NCBI RefSeq assembly: GCF_023614235.1 | Contig: NZ_CP094264.1 | Span: 806,001-870,000, forward strand | Direction: 5' to 3' | Origin: Streptomyces sp. MRC013 | GTDB taxonomy: Bacteria > Actinomycetota > Actinomycetes > Streptomycetales > Streptomycetaceae | DNA: 64,000 nucleotides | Shown: in pieces, positions 36,480 through 50,300 of the stretch | Numbering within the stretch: the stretch's first letter is position 1 | Layout: the number at the start of each line of letters is the position of its first letter | Notes under the pieces: model-generated | What the model saw: the letters and a program-made list of their open reading frames with translations, nothing else | What the model was told of the DNA's origin: nothing | Databases searched by the model: none | Made by a program: the position numbers and the translations under genes

Positions 36480-39400
36480 CTACCTGCCCGGTGCCGCGGC
36501 CTCCGCGATCTCGCGCAGGCCGTCGCCGAAGTCCTGGGCGAGCCGTTCGACCGTCTCACGCCGGTGCAGCGCCGCCGAGTACGTCCAGGAGAACTCCAGG
36601 CGGTCCCCGGACACACTGCCGGTGACGTCCAGGACGTTCGTACGCAGCTCGGCGGGCGCGTGGTCGCCGCCGGGGCCGGGCAGGAACCGGCGGTAGAAGC
36701 CGTCCCCGCCGTCCTGACCGCCGAACTGCCCCAGGTAGTTGAAGGAGACCGGCACCATCGGCAGGTTCCTCAACCCGGCCCGCTGCTCCTCGGTGCCCAG
36801 GTGGGCGAGGGCGCCGAAGCCGATGCCGTTGCGGGGCACCCGGCGCAGCTGGCGCTTCACGGCCGAGACCGTCCGGCGCCAGTCCGCGTCGCCGGGCAGG
36901 TCCAGGGCGACCGGGTAGACGGTGGTGAACCAGCCGGCCGTGCGGGAGAGGTCGACGTCGTCGAAGAGCTCCTCGCGGCCGTGGCCCTCCAGCTCCACCA
37001 GCACCCGGGAGGAGCCGGTCCACCGCTGGAGGGTGCGCCCCAGCGCGGCCAGCAGCACGTCGTTGATGCGGCTGCGGAAGACGCCGGGCACCCGCTGCAG
37101 CAGCAGGCGGGTCTGCTCCTCGGTGAGTGCCGACACCACCGTCCCCTGCGAGGCCACGGTGTTGTCCCCGCCGGGGTGGTCCAGCGGCACCTCGACCGGC
37201 GCGCCGTCGAGGACGCCGGCCCAGTGGGCGGCCTCGTCGTCGAAGCCGCCCTCGCGGGTGAACTCCGCGAGGCGGTTCGCCCACTGCGGGAAGGAGGTGG
37301 ACTTGGCCCCCAGGTCGGGCTGCTTCCCGGCGGCGAGCTGCTGGTAGGCGGTCGCCAGGTCCTCCAGGAGCACCCGCCAGGTCACCCCGTCGACCACCAG
37401 GTGGTGGGCGCACAGCAGCATCCGGACGGGGCGGGCGGCGCCGCTGTCGAAGGCGACGGCCTCGAACAGCGGACCGGTCTCCAGCCGCCCGGCGGGCCGG
37501 GCGCGGTGCGCCCGTTCGCGGATCGCCGCGTCGAGGGCGTCGTCGTCCAGCCCCGAGGTGTCGACGGTCTGCCAGGCGCCCGGCGCGTCGTCGCGCGGCG
37601 CGATCCGCTGCCTCCACTCGCCGTCCTCGCGCGTGACGCGCAGCCTGAGCATGTCGTGCTGCTCCAGGACGGCCTCGACGGCCCGGGGCACCAGGGCGAG
37701 GTCGACGGCCTCGTCGAGTTCGACGAGCAGCGTCATGTCGAAGTGCTCGGGCGCCTCGGGGTGGCTGCCGAGGAACCAGCTCTGCACGGGGGTGAGCGGG
37801 ACCTCCCCCGTCACCGCGCCCTGCTCGGCCCCCGCCCCGCGGGCGGCGGCCGGCGACTGCCCGCCCGCGTCGAGCCCGACGGCGAGTCCGGCCACGGTCT
37901 GGCGTACGAACACGTCCTTCGAGGTCAGCTCGAGGCCGGCCTTGCGGGCCCGGGACACCAGCTGGATGCTGAGGATGGAGTCGCCGCCGAGCTCGAAGAA
38001 GTTGTCCTCGGCGCCGACGCGCTCCACGCCGAGCAGCTCGGCCCAGATGCCGGCGAGGAGGCGCTCCGTCGCGGTGCGCGGCTCCACGTAGGCGGCGCCG
38101 GCGAGGGCGTCGTGGGACGGCTGCGGCAGGGCCGCGCGGTCCAGCTTGCCGTTGGCGTTGAGCGGGAGCTCGTCGAGGAGCACGACGGCGGCGGGGACCA
38201 TGTACTCGGGCAGCGCGGCGGAGGCCGCCGCCCTGACCTCGCGGGCGGTGACGCCCTCGGCCACCACGTAGGCGACCAGGCGCCGGGCCCCGGGCGAGTC
38301 CTCGCGTACGACGGCGACGGCGTGCCGGACCCCGGGCGCCGCGGCCAGGACGGCCTCGACCTCGCCGAGCTCGATGCGGAAGCCGCGGATCTTCACCTGG
38401 TTGTCGGCGCGGCCGATGAACTCCAGCTCGTGGTCCGCCGTCCAGCGCACCACGTCGCCGGTGCGGTAGAGCCGGCTGCCGGCCGGGCCGAAGGGGTCGG
38501 CGACGAACCGTTCCGCCGTCAGGTCGGGCCGTCCGGCGTACCCCTGGGCCACGCACGCGCCGCCCAGGTACAGCTCGCCGTGCACCCCGACGGGCACCGG
38601 CCGCAGCGCGGCGTCCAGCACGTGTGCGCGCACCCCCGGCATGGGGCGGCCGATCAGCGGCTTCTCGCCGTCCCGGATCGGCCAGTACACGCTGTTCACG
38701 GTGTTCTCGGTGGGGCCGTAGAAGTTGTACCCGGCGCTCACCCCGGCCGCGCGCAGCCGGGCGAGCAGGGCCTCGTCGAGCGCCTCGGCGCCGACGGTGA
38801 CCACCTGCGGGCGGTGGCGGCCCTCGTCGAGCAGTCCGGCCGCGACGAGCTGGGTGAGGTACGACGGGGTCGCGTCGAAGTAGTCGATGCGCCACTCGTG
38901 CAGGGCGCGGCACAGCTCCTCCGCGTCCAGCCGGGTCCGCTCGTCCACCACGTGCAGGTGGTGGCCGTCGAGCAGCCACACCAGGGGGTCCCAGGACGCG
39001 TCGAAGGAGAACGCGGCGATGTGCGCGGCGCGCCGGGGCGCGCCGGGGTCCGGCAGCGCGTCGAGCACGACCGCGCGGTAGCCCTCGATCATGGCCCGCA
39101 GGTTGCCGTGGGCGATCACGACGCCCTTGGGGGTGCCGGTGGAGCCGGAGGTGTACATCACGTACGCCGGGTGGGCGTCGGTGAGCGGCCGGACCCGCTC
39201 GGCGTCGGTGAGCGGCGAGCCGTCCTCCCCGGCCAGGGCGGCGGCGAGGTCCCCGTCCAGGGACACCACGTCCGTCTCGGGGCCGAGCAGCTCGCGCAGC
39301 GCGGCCGCGCTCGGCTCGACGGTGAGCACGCTGTGCGGGCGGGCCTGGCCGACGATCGAGCGGATCCGCTCGTCGGGGTAGGCCGGGTCGACGGGCACGT

Positions 39401-42400
39401 AGGCGGCGCCGGCCCGCAGTACCGCGAACACGGCGGTCACCACGTCCGCGGTGCGCGGCAGGACCAGGGCGATCCGGTCGCCGGGCCCGGCGCCGGCGGC
39501 GATGAGCCGGCGGGCCAGCCGGTTGACGCGGGCGTCGAGTTCCCCGAAGGACAGCGTGGTGTCCCCCGCGGTCAGCGCGGGCCGCTCCGGGTGCGCGGCG
39601 GCGGCCTCGGCCAGGCCGTGCAGGACGTGGCCGTCCCCCGCGTCGAGGGCGGGCCCGGACGCGGCGGCCAGCAGCTCGCCGCGGGTGGCGTCGGACAGCG
39701 GGACGAGGTCGCGCAGGACGCGGCCGTCGTCCTCGGCCATCAGGCGCAGCAGCAGCGTGAGCTGGTCGGCGAAGCGGGCGACGGTCTCGGGGTCGAACAG
39801 GTCGGTGTTGTACTCCAGCGCGCCCAGCAGCCGGCCGTCCACCTCCCCGAAGTCCAGGCTGAGGTCGAACAGGGAGTGCTCGCGGACCAGCGGGTACTCG
39901 GTGAGGTCCAGGCCGTCGAGGTGCGGGGTCTGGCCCGGCGCGTTCTGCAGCGCCACGACCGCCTGGACCAGCGTGGGCCGCGACGGGTCGCGCTCGGGCG
40001 CCACCGCCTCCACCACCCGGTCGAAGGGCACGTCGGCGTGTTCGAACGCCTCCAGGACGGTCTCGCGGACGTCGGCGAGCAGCCCGGCGACGGTCGCCGA
40101 CTCGTCGACGCGGCCGCGCAGCGCCAGGGTGTTGACGAAGAACCCGACGATGTTCTCCAGCTCGGCGCGTTCCCGGCCGGAGGTGACCGTGCCGACGGTG
40201 ATGTCGTCCTGGCCGGTCCACCGGGACAGCAGGAGGCGGACCGCGGCGGTGAGCGTCATGAACAGCGTGGTGCCGTTCGCCCGGCCGAGCCGGTGCAGCC
40301 CGTCCAGGACGTCGGCGGGGACGGCGAAGTCGTGCACCGCGCCGGCGGTGCCGCGCACGGTGGGGCGCGGGCGGTCGGTGGGCAGCTCCAGCGGCTGGGC
40401 GCCGGCGAGCCGCCGCGTCCAGTGCTCCAGGGACTCGCGGAAGGCCTCCGAGGACTCCCTGCGGGTCTGCCACACGGCGAAGTCGGCGTACTGCAACGGC
40501 AGTTCGGGCAGTCCGGCGCGTGCGGGCAGCTCGGCGGCGGGCGTGCCGGGGTGGGACAGCGCCGCCGCGTACAGGGAGCCGAGCTCCCGGGTGATCACCG
40601 ACATCGACCAGGCGTCGGTGACGATGTGGTGGATGCTCATGAGGAGCACGTGCTCCTCGGGGCCGAGCCCGACGAGCAGCAGCCGCAGCAGCGGGCCCTC
40701 GTCCAGCGCGAAGGGCCGCTGGACCTCCGCGGCGAGCCGCGCGTCGAGTTCCTGTCCGGACCGGCCGGTCAGGTCCTCGAAGGGCAGCGGTACGGGCGCG
40801 GGCGGGCGGACGACCTGCACCGGGCTGCCGTCCCGCGGGACGAAGACGGTGCGCAGCGACTCGTGCCGGTGCACCAGGGCGTCCAGGGCCGTTCGCAGCG
40901 CCGCCCGGTCCAGCGGGCCGGTGAGCCTGAGCGCGCCGCCCGAGTTGTACTCGGAGCCGCCCGGCTCGAAGTCGTCCAGGAACCACAGGCGGCGCTGGGT
41001 GAACGACAGCGGCAGCGGCTCGTCGCGCGGCACGGGCGTGATCCGGTCGGCGTCCGGGTCCTCCGCGGCCGCGGTGGCGTCGATCAGCGCGGCGAGCCCG
41101 GCGATCGTCGGGCGGTCGAAGACGCTGCGCGGCGGCAGCCGCACCCCGAGCACGTCGGCGGCCCGGGACAGCATCCGGACGCTGCCGACGGAGTCCCCGC
41201 CGACCCGGAAGAAGTTGTCGTGGACGCCCGGGTCCTCCAGGCCGAGCAGCTCGGACCAGATCCCGGCGAGCGCGGTCTCGGTGGGGGTGGAGGGGGGCAC
41301 GTGGCCCGCGCCCGACTGGCTCGCCCAGTCGACGGCGGGCAGCGCCTTGCGGTCCACCTTGCCGTTGCTGGTCAGCGGGACCGCGTCGAGGAGGCAGAAG
41401 GCGGCCGGCACCAGGTACTCCGGCAGGACCGCGGCCAGCTCCTCGCGCAGGCCGTCCACGGTCGCCGCGCCGGGCTCGGCCGGCACCACGTACGCGACGA
41501 GCCTGCGGTCGGTGCCGCGGCCCTGCACGTCGACGACGGCCTGCGCCACCCCGGGCAGCCGCAGCAGGGTGCCCTCGATCTCGCCGGGCTCGACGCGGTG
41601 GCCGCGGATCTTCACCTGGCCGTCGGAGCGGCCCAGGAACTCCAGCTCGCCGTCGGCGCGCCGGCGCACCACGTCGCCGCTGCGGTACATGCGGGCGCCC
41701 GCCGGGCCGAAGGGGTCGGCGACGAACCGCTCCGCGGTCAGGGCGGCCCGCCGCCAGTAGCCGTGCGCCAGGCCGTCGCCCGCGATGTACAGCTCGCCGG
41801 GCACACCGGGCCCGACCGGCCGCAGCCAGCGGTCCAGCACGTACACCCGGGTGCCCTCGATCGCGGTGCCGATCGGCGGGGTGCCCGCGCCGGACAGCGG
41901 GGCGCTCATGGTGGCGCACACGGTGGACTCGGTGGGCCCGTAGGCGTTGAACATCCGGCGCCCCGCGGAGAACTGCGCGACCAGCTCGCCGGAGGTCGCC
42001 TCGCCGGCGACCAGCAGCGCCTTCAGCGGGCGCAGGTCCTCCGGGTCGAGGCCGGGCAGCAGGGCGGGCGGCAGCGTCACGTGGGTGACGCCGTACGCCT
42101 CGAGCGCCCGGACGAGCCCCTCGCCGTGCAGCTGCTCCCTGGGCAGCACCACGGAGGCGGCGCCGTTGAGCAGCGCCACGGTCAGCTCGGCGATCGCCGC
42201 GTCGAAGGCCGGCGAGGCGAACTGCAGCATCCGCGCCCCCGGGCCCACGTCCATGCGGGAGCCCTGCGCCGCGGCCAGCGCCGCGATGCCGCGGTGGCCC
42301 ACCAGCACGCCCTTGGGGCGGCCGGTGGAACCGGAGGTGTAGATCATGTACGCGGCGTCCTCGACCGTGGCGGGGTGCGGCGCGGGCTCGCAGGCCAGGA

Positions 42401-44277
42401 CCTCGTCGCGCACCCGGTCGAGCAGGATCGGTTCGACCGTGCCGGGGAGCACCCCGGCGACGGAGGTGTCGGTGACGACCGTGCGCACCCCCGAGTCCTC
42501 CAGGACGTAGGAGAGGCGCTCGGCGGGATAGCCGGGGTCCAGCGGCAGGTAGACGCCGCCCGCCTGCACGACGCCGAGCAGCGCGGCCACCTGGTCGGCG
42601 CCCCGCTCCAGGCACACGCCCACGAAGTCGCCGCGGCGCAGGCCGCGGCGCAGCAGGTACGCGGCGAAGCGGGCGGCCCGGTCGGCCAGTTCGGCGAAGG
42701 TCAGCTGCTCGCGGTCGGAGACGACGGCGACCTCGTCGGGGTGGTGCGCGGCCCGCTCGGCGAGGAGTTCGCCGAGGGTGCGCGGGGTCGGGCCGGCCGC
42801 GCCCCGGCCGGCGTCGAGCGCCCGCGCGCGGCCGTCGGCGCCGAGCGGTTCGGTGTCCCGCAGCGGCCGGGGGTCGGCCGCCGCGGCCAGCGCCGCACAC
42901 AGGTCGCGGGCGAGCAACTCGATCGTGCCCGCGTCGAACAGCTCGGTGGCGTACTCGATCTGCGCGTCCAGGCCGTCGGCGGTCTCCTGGAACTCGAAGG
43001 TCAGGTCGAAGACGGCGTGCTCGCGCCGCAGCGGGTAGGGCTCGACCTCCAGCCCGCCGAGGCCGGTCCGCTGCCCGTTGCCGAGGTTCTGCAGGACCAC
43101 CGTGGCCTGCACCAGCGGCGGCGTGGAGGGGTCCCGCTCGTCCAGTACGGCGTCCACGACGGCGTCGAAGGGCACCTCGGCGTGGTCCAGGTCGGCGAGC
43201 ACGCCGTCCTTGACCCCGGCGAGGAACTGCCCGAAGGACTGCCGCTCGTCCACCCGCCCGCGCAACGCGACGGTGTTGACGAAGAAGCCGACCGTGTCGC
43301 GCAGCTGCGGGTCGTCCCGGCCGGCCACGACCGTGCCGAGGACCACGTCGTCCGAACGGGTCCAGCGGGACAGCACCAGCCGCACCCCCGCGACCAGCAC
43401 CGTGAAGAGGTTGGCGTCCTGCTCGGCGGCGGCCTGCCGCATCGCGTCGGCGGTGGCCTTCGGGACGCGGAAGAAGTGGGAGCCGCCGCCGGTGCCGCGC
43501 ACCGGCGGCCGCGGGCGGTCGGTGGGCAGGGCCAGCGGTTCGGCCCCGGCCAGCTTGGTCCGCCAGTGCTCCAGGGAGCGCTCGTGGCGCTCGCCGCTCA
43601 GCCGTTCGCGCTGCCACACCGCGTAGTCCGCGTACTGCACGGCCGGCTCGGCCAGGCCGGCGGCGCCGGGCAGCTCGGCGGCGGGCGCGGCGGGCCGCTC
43701 CAGCGCGGCCCGGTACAGCACGTCGAGTTCGGAGCGCAGCACGCCCATCGACCAGCCGTCGGTGACGATGTGGTGCATCGTCACCAGCAGCACGTGCCGG
43801 CGCTCGCCGGCCCGCACCACGTGGACGCGCAGCAGCGGCCCGGTGGCCAGGTCGAAGGGGGAGGGCGTGGCGCTCGGCCAGCGCCTCGTCCAGGGCCTGC
43901 TCGCCGTGCGCCTCGGCGAGCTCGAAGAGCAGCGCGTCCTCGGCGTCCTGCGGCGGCCGCACGCGCTGCACGCCCCTGCCGTCCTCCTCGTGGAAGGTGG
44001 TGCGCAGCGACTCGTGCCGCACGACGAGCGCGGTGCAGGCGCGGCGCAGCGCCTCGGGATCCAGGTCGCCGCGCAGCTCCAGGCAGAAACCGGAGTTGTA
44101 GTCGGCCCGCCCCGGTTCCAGCCGGTCGAGGAACCACAGGCGCTGCTGGGCGTACGACAGGGGCAGCTCGCCGTCCCGGGGGGCGCGGGTGATCCTGTTG
44201 CGGTCCTTGCGGGCCTGCTGCGTCGCCAGCCGGCGCAGCATCTCCTGCTTCAGCCGTTCCTTGCGGTCGAGGGTCAT
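36480..44277 (-). CDS. Two-module NRPS: C-A-T / C-A-T-E (frameshifted)
   Basis: About 2,598 residues after removing one extra base (C5 run on the coding strand, 43857-43861). Domains: C5 (about 35-450, HHIVTDGWS), A5 (505-985), T5 (VGGDSV, about 1020), C6 (1085-1520, HHIVTDAWS), A6 (1560-2050), T6 (LGGDSI, about 2095), E6 (2165-2598, [10 protein letters not shown] and FNYLGQF). By standard alignment to the GrsA pocket, A5 reads D-A-A-T-L-A-A-V-C-K (aromatic-like) and A6 D-A-D-D-T-G-F-V-N-K (two pocket acids, suggesting a basic residue). It ends in an epimerisation domain and has no thioesterase, so the last residue is D and release must be in trans. ATG 44277 follows GGAGGA; the gap to the upstream NRPS is 52 bases. 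Confidence 0.95.
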
Positions 44278-44329
44278 CGTGCTGTCCTCCGGCGCTGGTG
44301 CGAGTGGTGGGTCGGCAGGGGGGCCATGG

Positions 44330-47300
44330 TCAGTCCCCGTCCTCGAGTTCGGCGAGGACGGCTTCCTCGACGGCCTCCGCGAAGGCCCGCAGTGTCTGGT
44401 GCGTGAACAGGGCCCGGGTCGGCATCCGCACCCCGAGGGCGGTCTCCACGGCGCCGACGACCTGGATGCTGCGGACCGAGTCGCCGCCGATGTCGAAGAA
44501 GTTGTCGTGGACGCCGACCCGTTCCAGGCCGAGGATTCCGGCCCAGATCTCGGCGAGCGCCTCCTCGGTGACGGTCTCCGGGGCCTCGTAGCTCTCCTCG
44601 GAGAGCCGTGACCAGTCGGGTGCGGGCAGCGCCCGGCGGTCCACCTTGCCGTTCGGCGTCAGTGGCAGCGTGTCGATGGGCAGCAGCAGCGTCGGCACCA
44701 TGTACGCGGGGAGCATCCCGGCGAGTTTGGCCCGTACGGCCTCCGCGTCGGGCACCGTTCCCGGCTCCTCCGGGAGGAGGTGGCCGACCAGCTGCTTGGC
44801 CCCGGACGGCGAGTCCGCGACGGCCACTGCGGCGCGGGCGACGCCCGGGCAGTCGGCGAGCGCGTTCTCGATCTCGCCGAGCTCGATGCGGAAGCCGCGG
44901 ATCTTGACCTGTCCGTCGGCGCGGCCGATGAACTCGATCCGCCCGTCGGTGTTCCAGCGCACCACGTCGCCGGTGCGGTAGAGGCGCCCGCCGGTGGAGA
45001 ACGGGTCGGCGACGAACCGCTCGGCGGTCAGCGCGGGCCGGTTCTCGTAGCCGCGGGCCAGTCCGTCGCCCGCGAGGTACAGCTCGCCCGCCGCCCCGGC
45101 CGGCACCGGCCGCAGCAGCGCGTCCAGGACGTAGGCCCGGGTGTTGTCCATCGGCCGCCCGATGGGCGTCGCGGCCGCGCGGGCCTCGTCGGCGGTGATC
45201 GGGGTGCAGGTGGCGAAGGTGGTCGTCTCGGTGGGGCCGTAGACGTGCACGACGGCGGTGTCGGGGCACGCCTCGGTGACCCGGGCGAAGGCCGCGGGCT
45301 GGGCCGCCTCGCCGCCCGTCCACACCTCGCGCAGTCCGCCGAAGCACCCCGGGTCCTGCTGGGCGAACAGGTTGAACAGCGCGGTCGTCAGGAACATCGC
45401 GGTGACGCCGTGCTCGGCCGCCTGGGCGCGGATGGTCTCGGCCGTCAGGTCCCCTGCCGGGGCGACGGAGACGGCGCCGCCCGCGAGCAGCGGGGTCCAC
45501 ACCTCGTAGGTGGCGGCGTCGAAGGCGTGCGGCGAGTGGAAGAGCACCCGCTCGTGCCCGTCCCGCCAGCGCCGGTCCAGGGCCAGCGCCACGATGCTGC
45601 GGTGGCTGACGGTGACGCCCTTGGGGGTGCCGGTGGACCCGGAGGTGAACATCACGTACGCGGCGGAGTCGGCCGGCACCGGCGGCAGCGCGGTGCCCTC
45701 GTCCTCCGGGACGGCGTCACCCGTCGCGTCGTAGGTGACCACCGGTACGCGGGGGTCGGCGAGCCGGTCGAGCATCGAGGTGTCGGCGACGACCGCCGCG
45801 GCGGCGGTGTCCTCCAGCAGCCAGGCCACCCGGTCCGCGGGGAAGGCCGCGTGCACGGGGACGTACGCCCCGCCCGCCTTCAGCACCGCCAGCATCGCCA
45901 CGACCACCCGCGGGGAGCGCGGCATCAGCAGCAGCACCCGGGACTCCGGGCCGACGCCCCGCTCGCGCAGCACGCGGGCCAGGCGGTCCGCCTCGGCGTC
46001 GAGCTCGGCGTAGGTGAGCGACTCCCCGTCGCCGATGACGGCGACCGCCTCGGGCCGCCGCGCGGCCTGCGCGGCGAAGAGCTCCGGGACCGTGCCGTCG
46101 GGCACCTCGGCGGTGCCGCCGTCCTGGAAGGCGTCCAGGGCGGGGTCGCGCCGGACCGGCATCCGGCCGAGGGGGCTGTCGGCCCCGTCGACCATCGCCC
46201 GGAGGATGTCGCCGAGGTGGTCCAGCAGGCCGCGGACGGTCGGCTCGTCGAAGTGCTTCGGCTCGTAGCCGAGGACCACCCGGACCCGGTCGCCGGAGTA
46301 GGCGCTGAGCGTGAGCGGGTAGTTGGTGGCCTCGTTGGCGGTCACGGGCTCCACGGTCAGGCCGTGGGCGCGGGCGCTGTCCTCGTCGACGGGGTAGTTC
46401 TCGAAGACCACCAGGCTGTCGAAGAGGGTGGTGTCCGCGGGGGAGGCCGGCCTCCGCCTGGATCCGGGCCAGGGAGAGGTAGTCGTGGCGCCGGGACTCG
46501 GTCTGCCGGAGCTGGATGTCCCGGAGCCAGTCGGCGACGTTCCGCCCCGGGTCGACGTGGACGCGCACCGGCAGGGTGTTGATGAAGATGCCGACGGCCG
46601 ACTCGATGTCCGGCAGGTCGGCGGGGCGGCCGGAGGTGGTCGCGCCGAAGACCAGGTCGGTGCGGCCGGAGTACGCCGACAGCAGCAGCGCCCAGGCGCC
46701 CTGGACGACCGTGTTGACGGTGAGCCGGTGGCGCTTGGCGAAGTCGAGCACCGCGTCCGACAGCCCGTCCGGGAGGTCGAGTTCCCGGCGCTCGGTGGAG
46801 CGTGCGGCGCGGACGTCGTCGGGGGTGCGGTCGTAGGGCAGGGGTACGGGGGTGTCGTAGCCGGCCAGGACCTCCCGCCAGTAGGCGTGGGCGGCCTGGG
46901 CGTCCTGCTCGGCCAGCCAGGCGTGGTACTCCCGGAACGCCGGGCGGGCCGGCAGCTCCCCACCGCGGTAGGCGGTGAACAGGTCGGCCATCACCAGCGG
47001 CAGGCTCCAGCCGTCCAGCAGGATGTGGTGGAAGGTCCACACCACCTGCACTCGCGTCTCCGACAACCGGAACAGCGCCACCCGCGACAGCGGCGCCGCC
47101 GTCAGGTCGACGCCCCGCCGCTCGTCCTCCGCGGTGAACTCCTCCAGCGCCGCGCGCCGCCCCTCCTCCGACAGGTCCCGCCAGTCCCCGACGGTCACGG
47201 GCAGGACGGCTTCGCGCCGGACGATCTGCACCGGTTCGGCGATGCCCTGCCAAGCCAGCGTCGTACGGAGCACGGGGGTGGCGTCCACGACCTGCTGCCA

Positions 47301-50300
47301 GGCGCGGGCGAGGGCCTCGACGTCGGTGACGCCGTCGAGGACGAGGAGGGTCTGCTCGAAGTAGGAGGAGGAGTCGGGTTCCAGCAGGCTGTGGAAGAGC
47401 ATGCCCTGCTGCATCGGGGTGAGCGGATAGATGTCCTCCACCCCGCGCCCGTCCCCGGCCAGCAGGTCCACCTCGGCCTGCGTGAGCGTCGCCAGCGGGA
47501 AGTCCGACGGGGTGACCCCGCCGGTGCCCTCCGCCACGCAGTGCCCGATCAGCTCCGTCAGCTCGGTCAGGAACCGCTCCGCCAGACCCGCGACCGTCGA
47601 CCCCTCGTGCACGCCCTCGGCGTACGCCCAGTCGAACACCAGCCGCCCGTCGACCACCCGGCCCACCACGTCCAACAGGTGCGCCCGCTCCTCCCCCGGC
47701 GCGTACTCGCCGCCGGGTTCGAGGGACGAGGTGCCGAAGAGGCCGCCTTCGCCGGCCGAGGTGTCGAACTGGCCGAGGTAGTTGAAGCTGACCTTCGGCT
47801 CGGGCACGGAGCCCAGCTCACCGCGCAGATGACGCAGCGCGCCGTAGCCCAGGCCCCGGTTGGGGATCGCCCGCAGCAGCTCCTTGGTGTGCTTGATCTG
47901 CGCGTCCCAGCCCTCCCGGGCCTCAAGCGCGACCGGGAACATCGTGGTGAACCAACCCACCGTACGCGACAGGTCCACCCCCCCGAACAACTCCTCACGG
48001 CCATGGCCCTCAAGATCCACCAGCAGCCGCGACTCACCCGTCCAACCGCACAGCACCCGCGCCAACGCCGCCAACAGCACATCGTTGACCTGCGTCCGGT
48101 ACGCCCCCGGCACGTCCAGCAACAACCGACGCGTCAACTCCGCCGACAACTCCGAACGCACCGTCCGCTGGGCACCCATCAGGTTCCCGCCCCCACCGTC
48201 CACCGGGACGTCGGAGGGGACGCCTTCGGTCAGGGCGGTCCAGTAGGGCAGTTCGGCGTCGAAGCCGCCCTGTTCGGTGTGCTCGGCGAGTCGTGCCGCC
48301 CACTGCTGGAAGGAGGTGGTCTTCGGTCCCAGCGGCTCACGGCGGCACGCCGCGTCCAGGTCCTCCAGCAGCACCCGCCACGACACACCGTCCACCACCA
48401 GATGATGCGCCGCCAGCAACAACCGCGACCCACCGTCCGCACCGGCGTCGAAGAACACCACCCGCACCAACGGACCCGCCACCAGATCCAGCGACGACTG
48501 CACCCGCACCGAGTGCTCCCGCACCACCGCATCCAGCGCAGCACCGGACAGACCCCGCACGTCGACCGTCTCCAGCACCCGGCCCGCATCCTCGAAACCG
48601 GCCACCGACAACCGCCCGTCCACCACCCGCAGACGCAACATGTCGTGCTGCCCCAGCAACACCCCCACCGCATCCGCCAGCACACCCGCGTCGAACCCGG
48701 CCCCCACCTCCAACAGCACCGCCATGTTGAAGTGATGCGGCGCCACCGGATGCGAACCGAAGAACCACTCCACGATCGGCGTCACCACCACCTCACCCGT
48801 CACCACACCCTGCTCGGCGGCCGGTACCGCGCCCTCTCCGGGGGCGGCGGCCGCGGCGAGGCCCGCGACGGTCTGGTGGGCGAAGACGTCCTTCGAGGTG
48901 AGGTGGACGCCCTCGCGGCGGGCGCGGGAGACGAGCTGGATGCTCAGGATCGAGTCGCCGCCCAGGTCGAAGAAGTTGTCGTGCACACCGACCCGCTCGA
49001 CACCCAGCACCGACGCGAACACCCCCGCCAGCGTCCGCTCCACCTCGTCGCGCGGCGCGACGTACGCGGCGTCCTCCGTGGTCCACACGGGGTCCGGCAG
49101 CGCCTTGGTGTCGATCTTGCCGTTGGCGGTGAGCGGGAGTGCGTCCAGTGTGACGACGGCCGCCGGAACCATGTGGGCGGGCAGGGCCTCGCCGACGCCG
49201 GCGCGCAGTTCGGCGGCGTCCGGGGCGGCGCCGTCCTCGGGGACGACGTAGCCGACGAGCCGCTTGGACCCGGGCCGGTCCTCGCGGACCGCGACCACGG
49301 CCTGCCGGACGTCCGGCCGGGCGAGCAGCGCGGCCTCGATCTCGCCGAGCTCGACGCGGAAACCGCGGATCTTCACCTGGTTGTCGGCGCGGCCGACGAA
49401 CTCCAGCTCGCCGTCGGTGCGCCGGCGGACCAGGTCGCCGCTGCGGTACATGCGGTCGCCGGGTGCGCCGTACGGGTCGGCGACGAACCGCTCCGCGGTC
49501 AGGCCGGGGCGTCCCCAGTAGCCGCGGGCCAGTCCCTCGCCGGCGATGTACAGCTCGCCGGTGACCCCGGCCGGCACCGGCCGCAGGAAGGCGTCCAGGA
49601 CGTACACCCGGGTGCCCTCGATCGCGGTGCCGATCGGCGGGGTGCCCGCGCCGGACAGCGGGGCGCTCATGGTGGCGCACACCGTGGTCTCGGTCGGCCC
49701 GTAGGCGTTGACCAGGCGGCGGCCCTGCGACCACCGGTCGGCGAGTTCGCCGGGCAGCGCCTCGCCGCCCGTCGCCAGGACGGCCAGGCCGGGCACCTCC
49801 CGCGGGTTCATGGTGGGCAGGACGGCGGGCGGCAGGAGGGCGTGGGTGACCCCGAAGTCCCGGATGACCTCGACGAGTTCCTCACCGGCGAGCTTGTCGC
49901 GGGAAGGGGTGACGAGGGTGGCACCGTTGAGCAGGGAGGCGGTGATCTCGAAGACCGCGGCGTCGAAGCTCGGCGAGGCGAACTGGAGGGTGCGCGAGTC
50001 CGGGGCGACCCGCATCCGGTGGAGCTGGGTGCGGGCGAAGTCGGCCACGCCCCGGTGGCCGACCACGACGCCCTTGGGGCGGCCGGTGGAGCCCGAGGTG
50101 TAGATCATGTACGCGGCGTCGTCGGGACCGGGCTCGGGCAGCGCGGCGCCGTCCGCCGCGGTGTGGCCGGTCAGCTCGTCCAGGAGGAGCTGCCGCTCGG
50201 TGCCGGGGACGGTCCCGGTGAGGGAGCGCTGGGTGACGACGGTGCGGACGCCGGAGTCGTCGACCATGTACTGGAGGCGGTCGAGCGGGTACGTCGGGTC

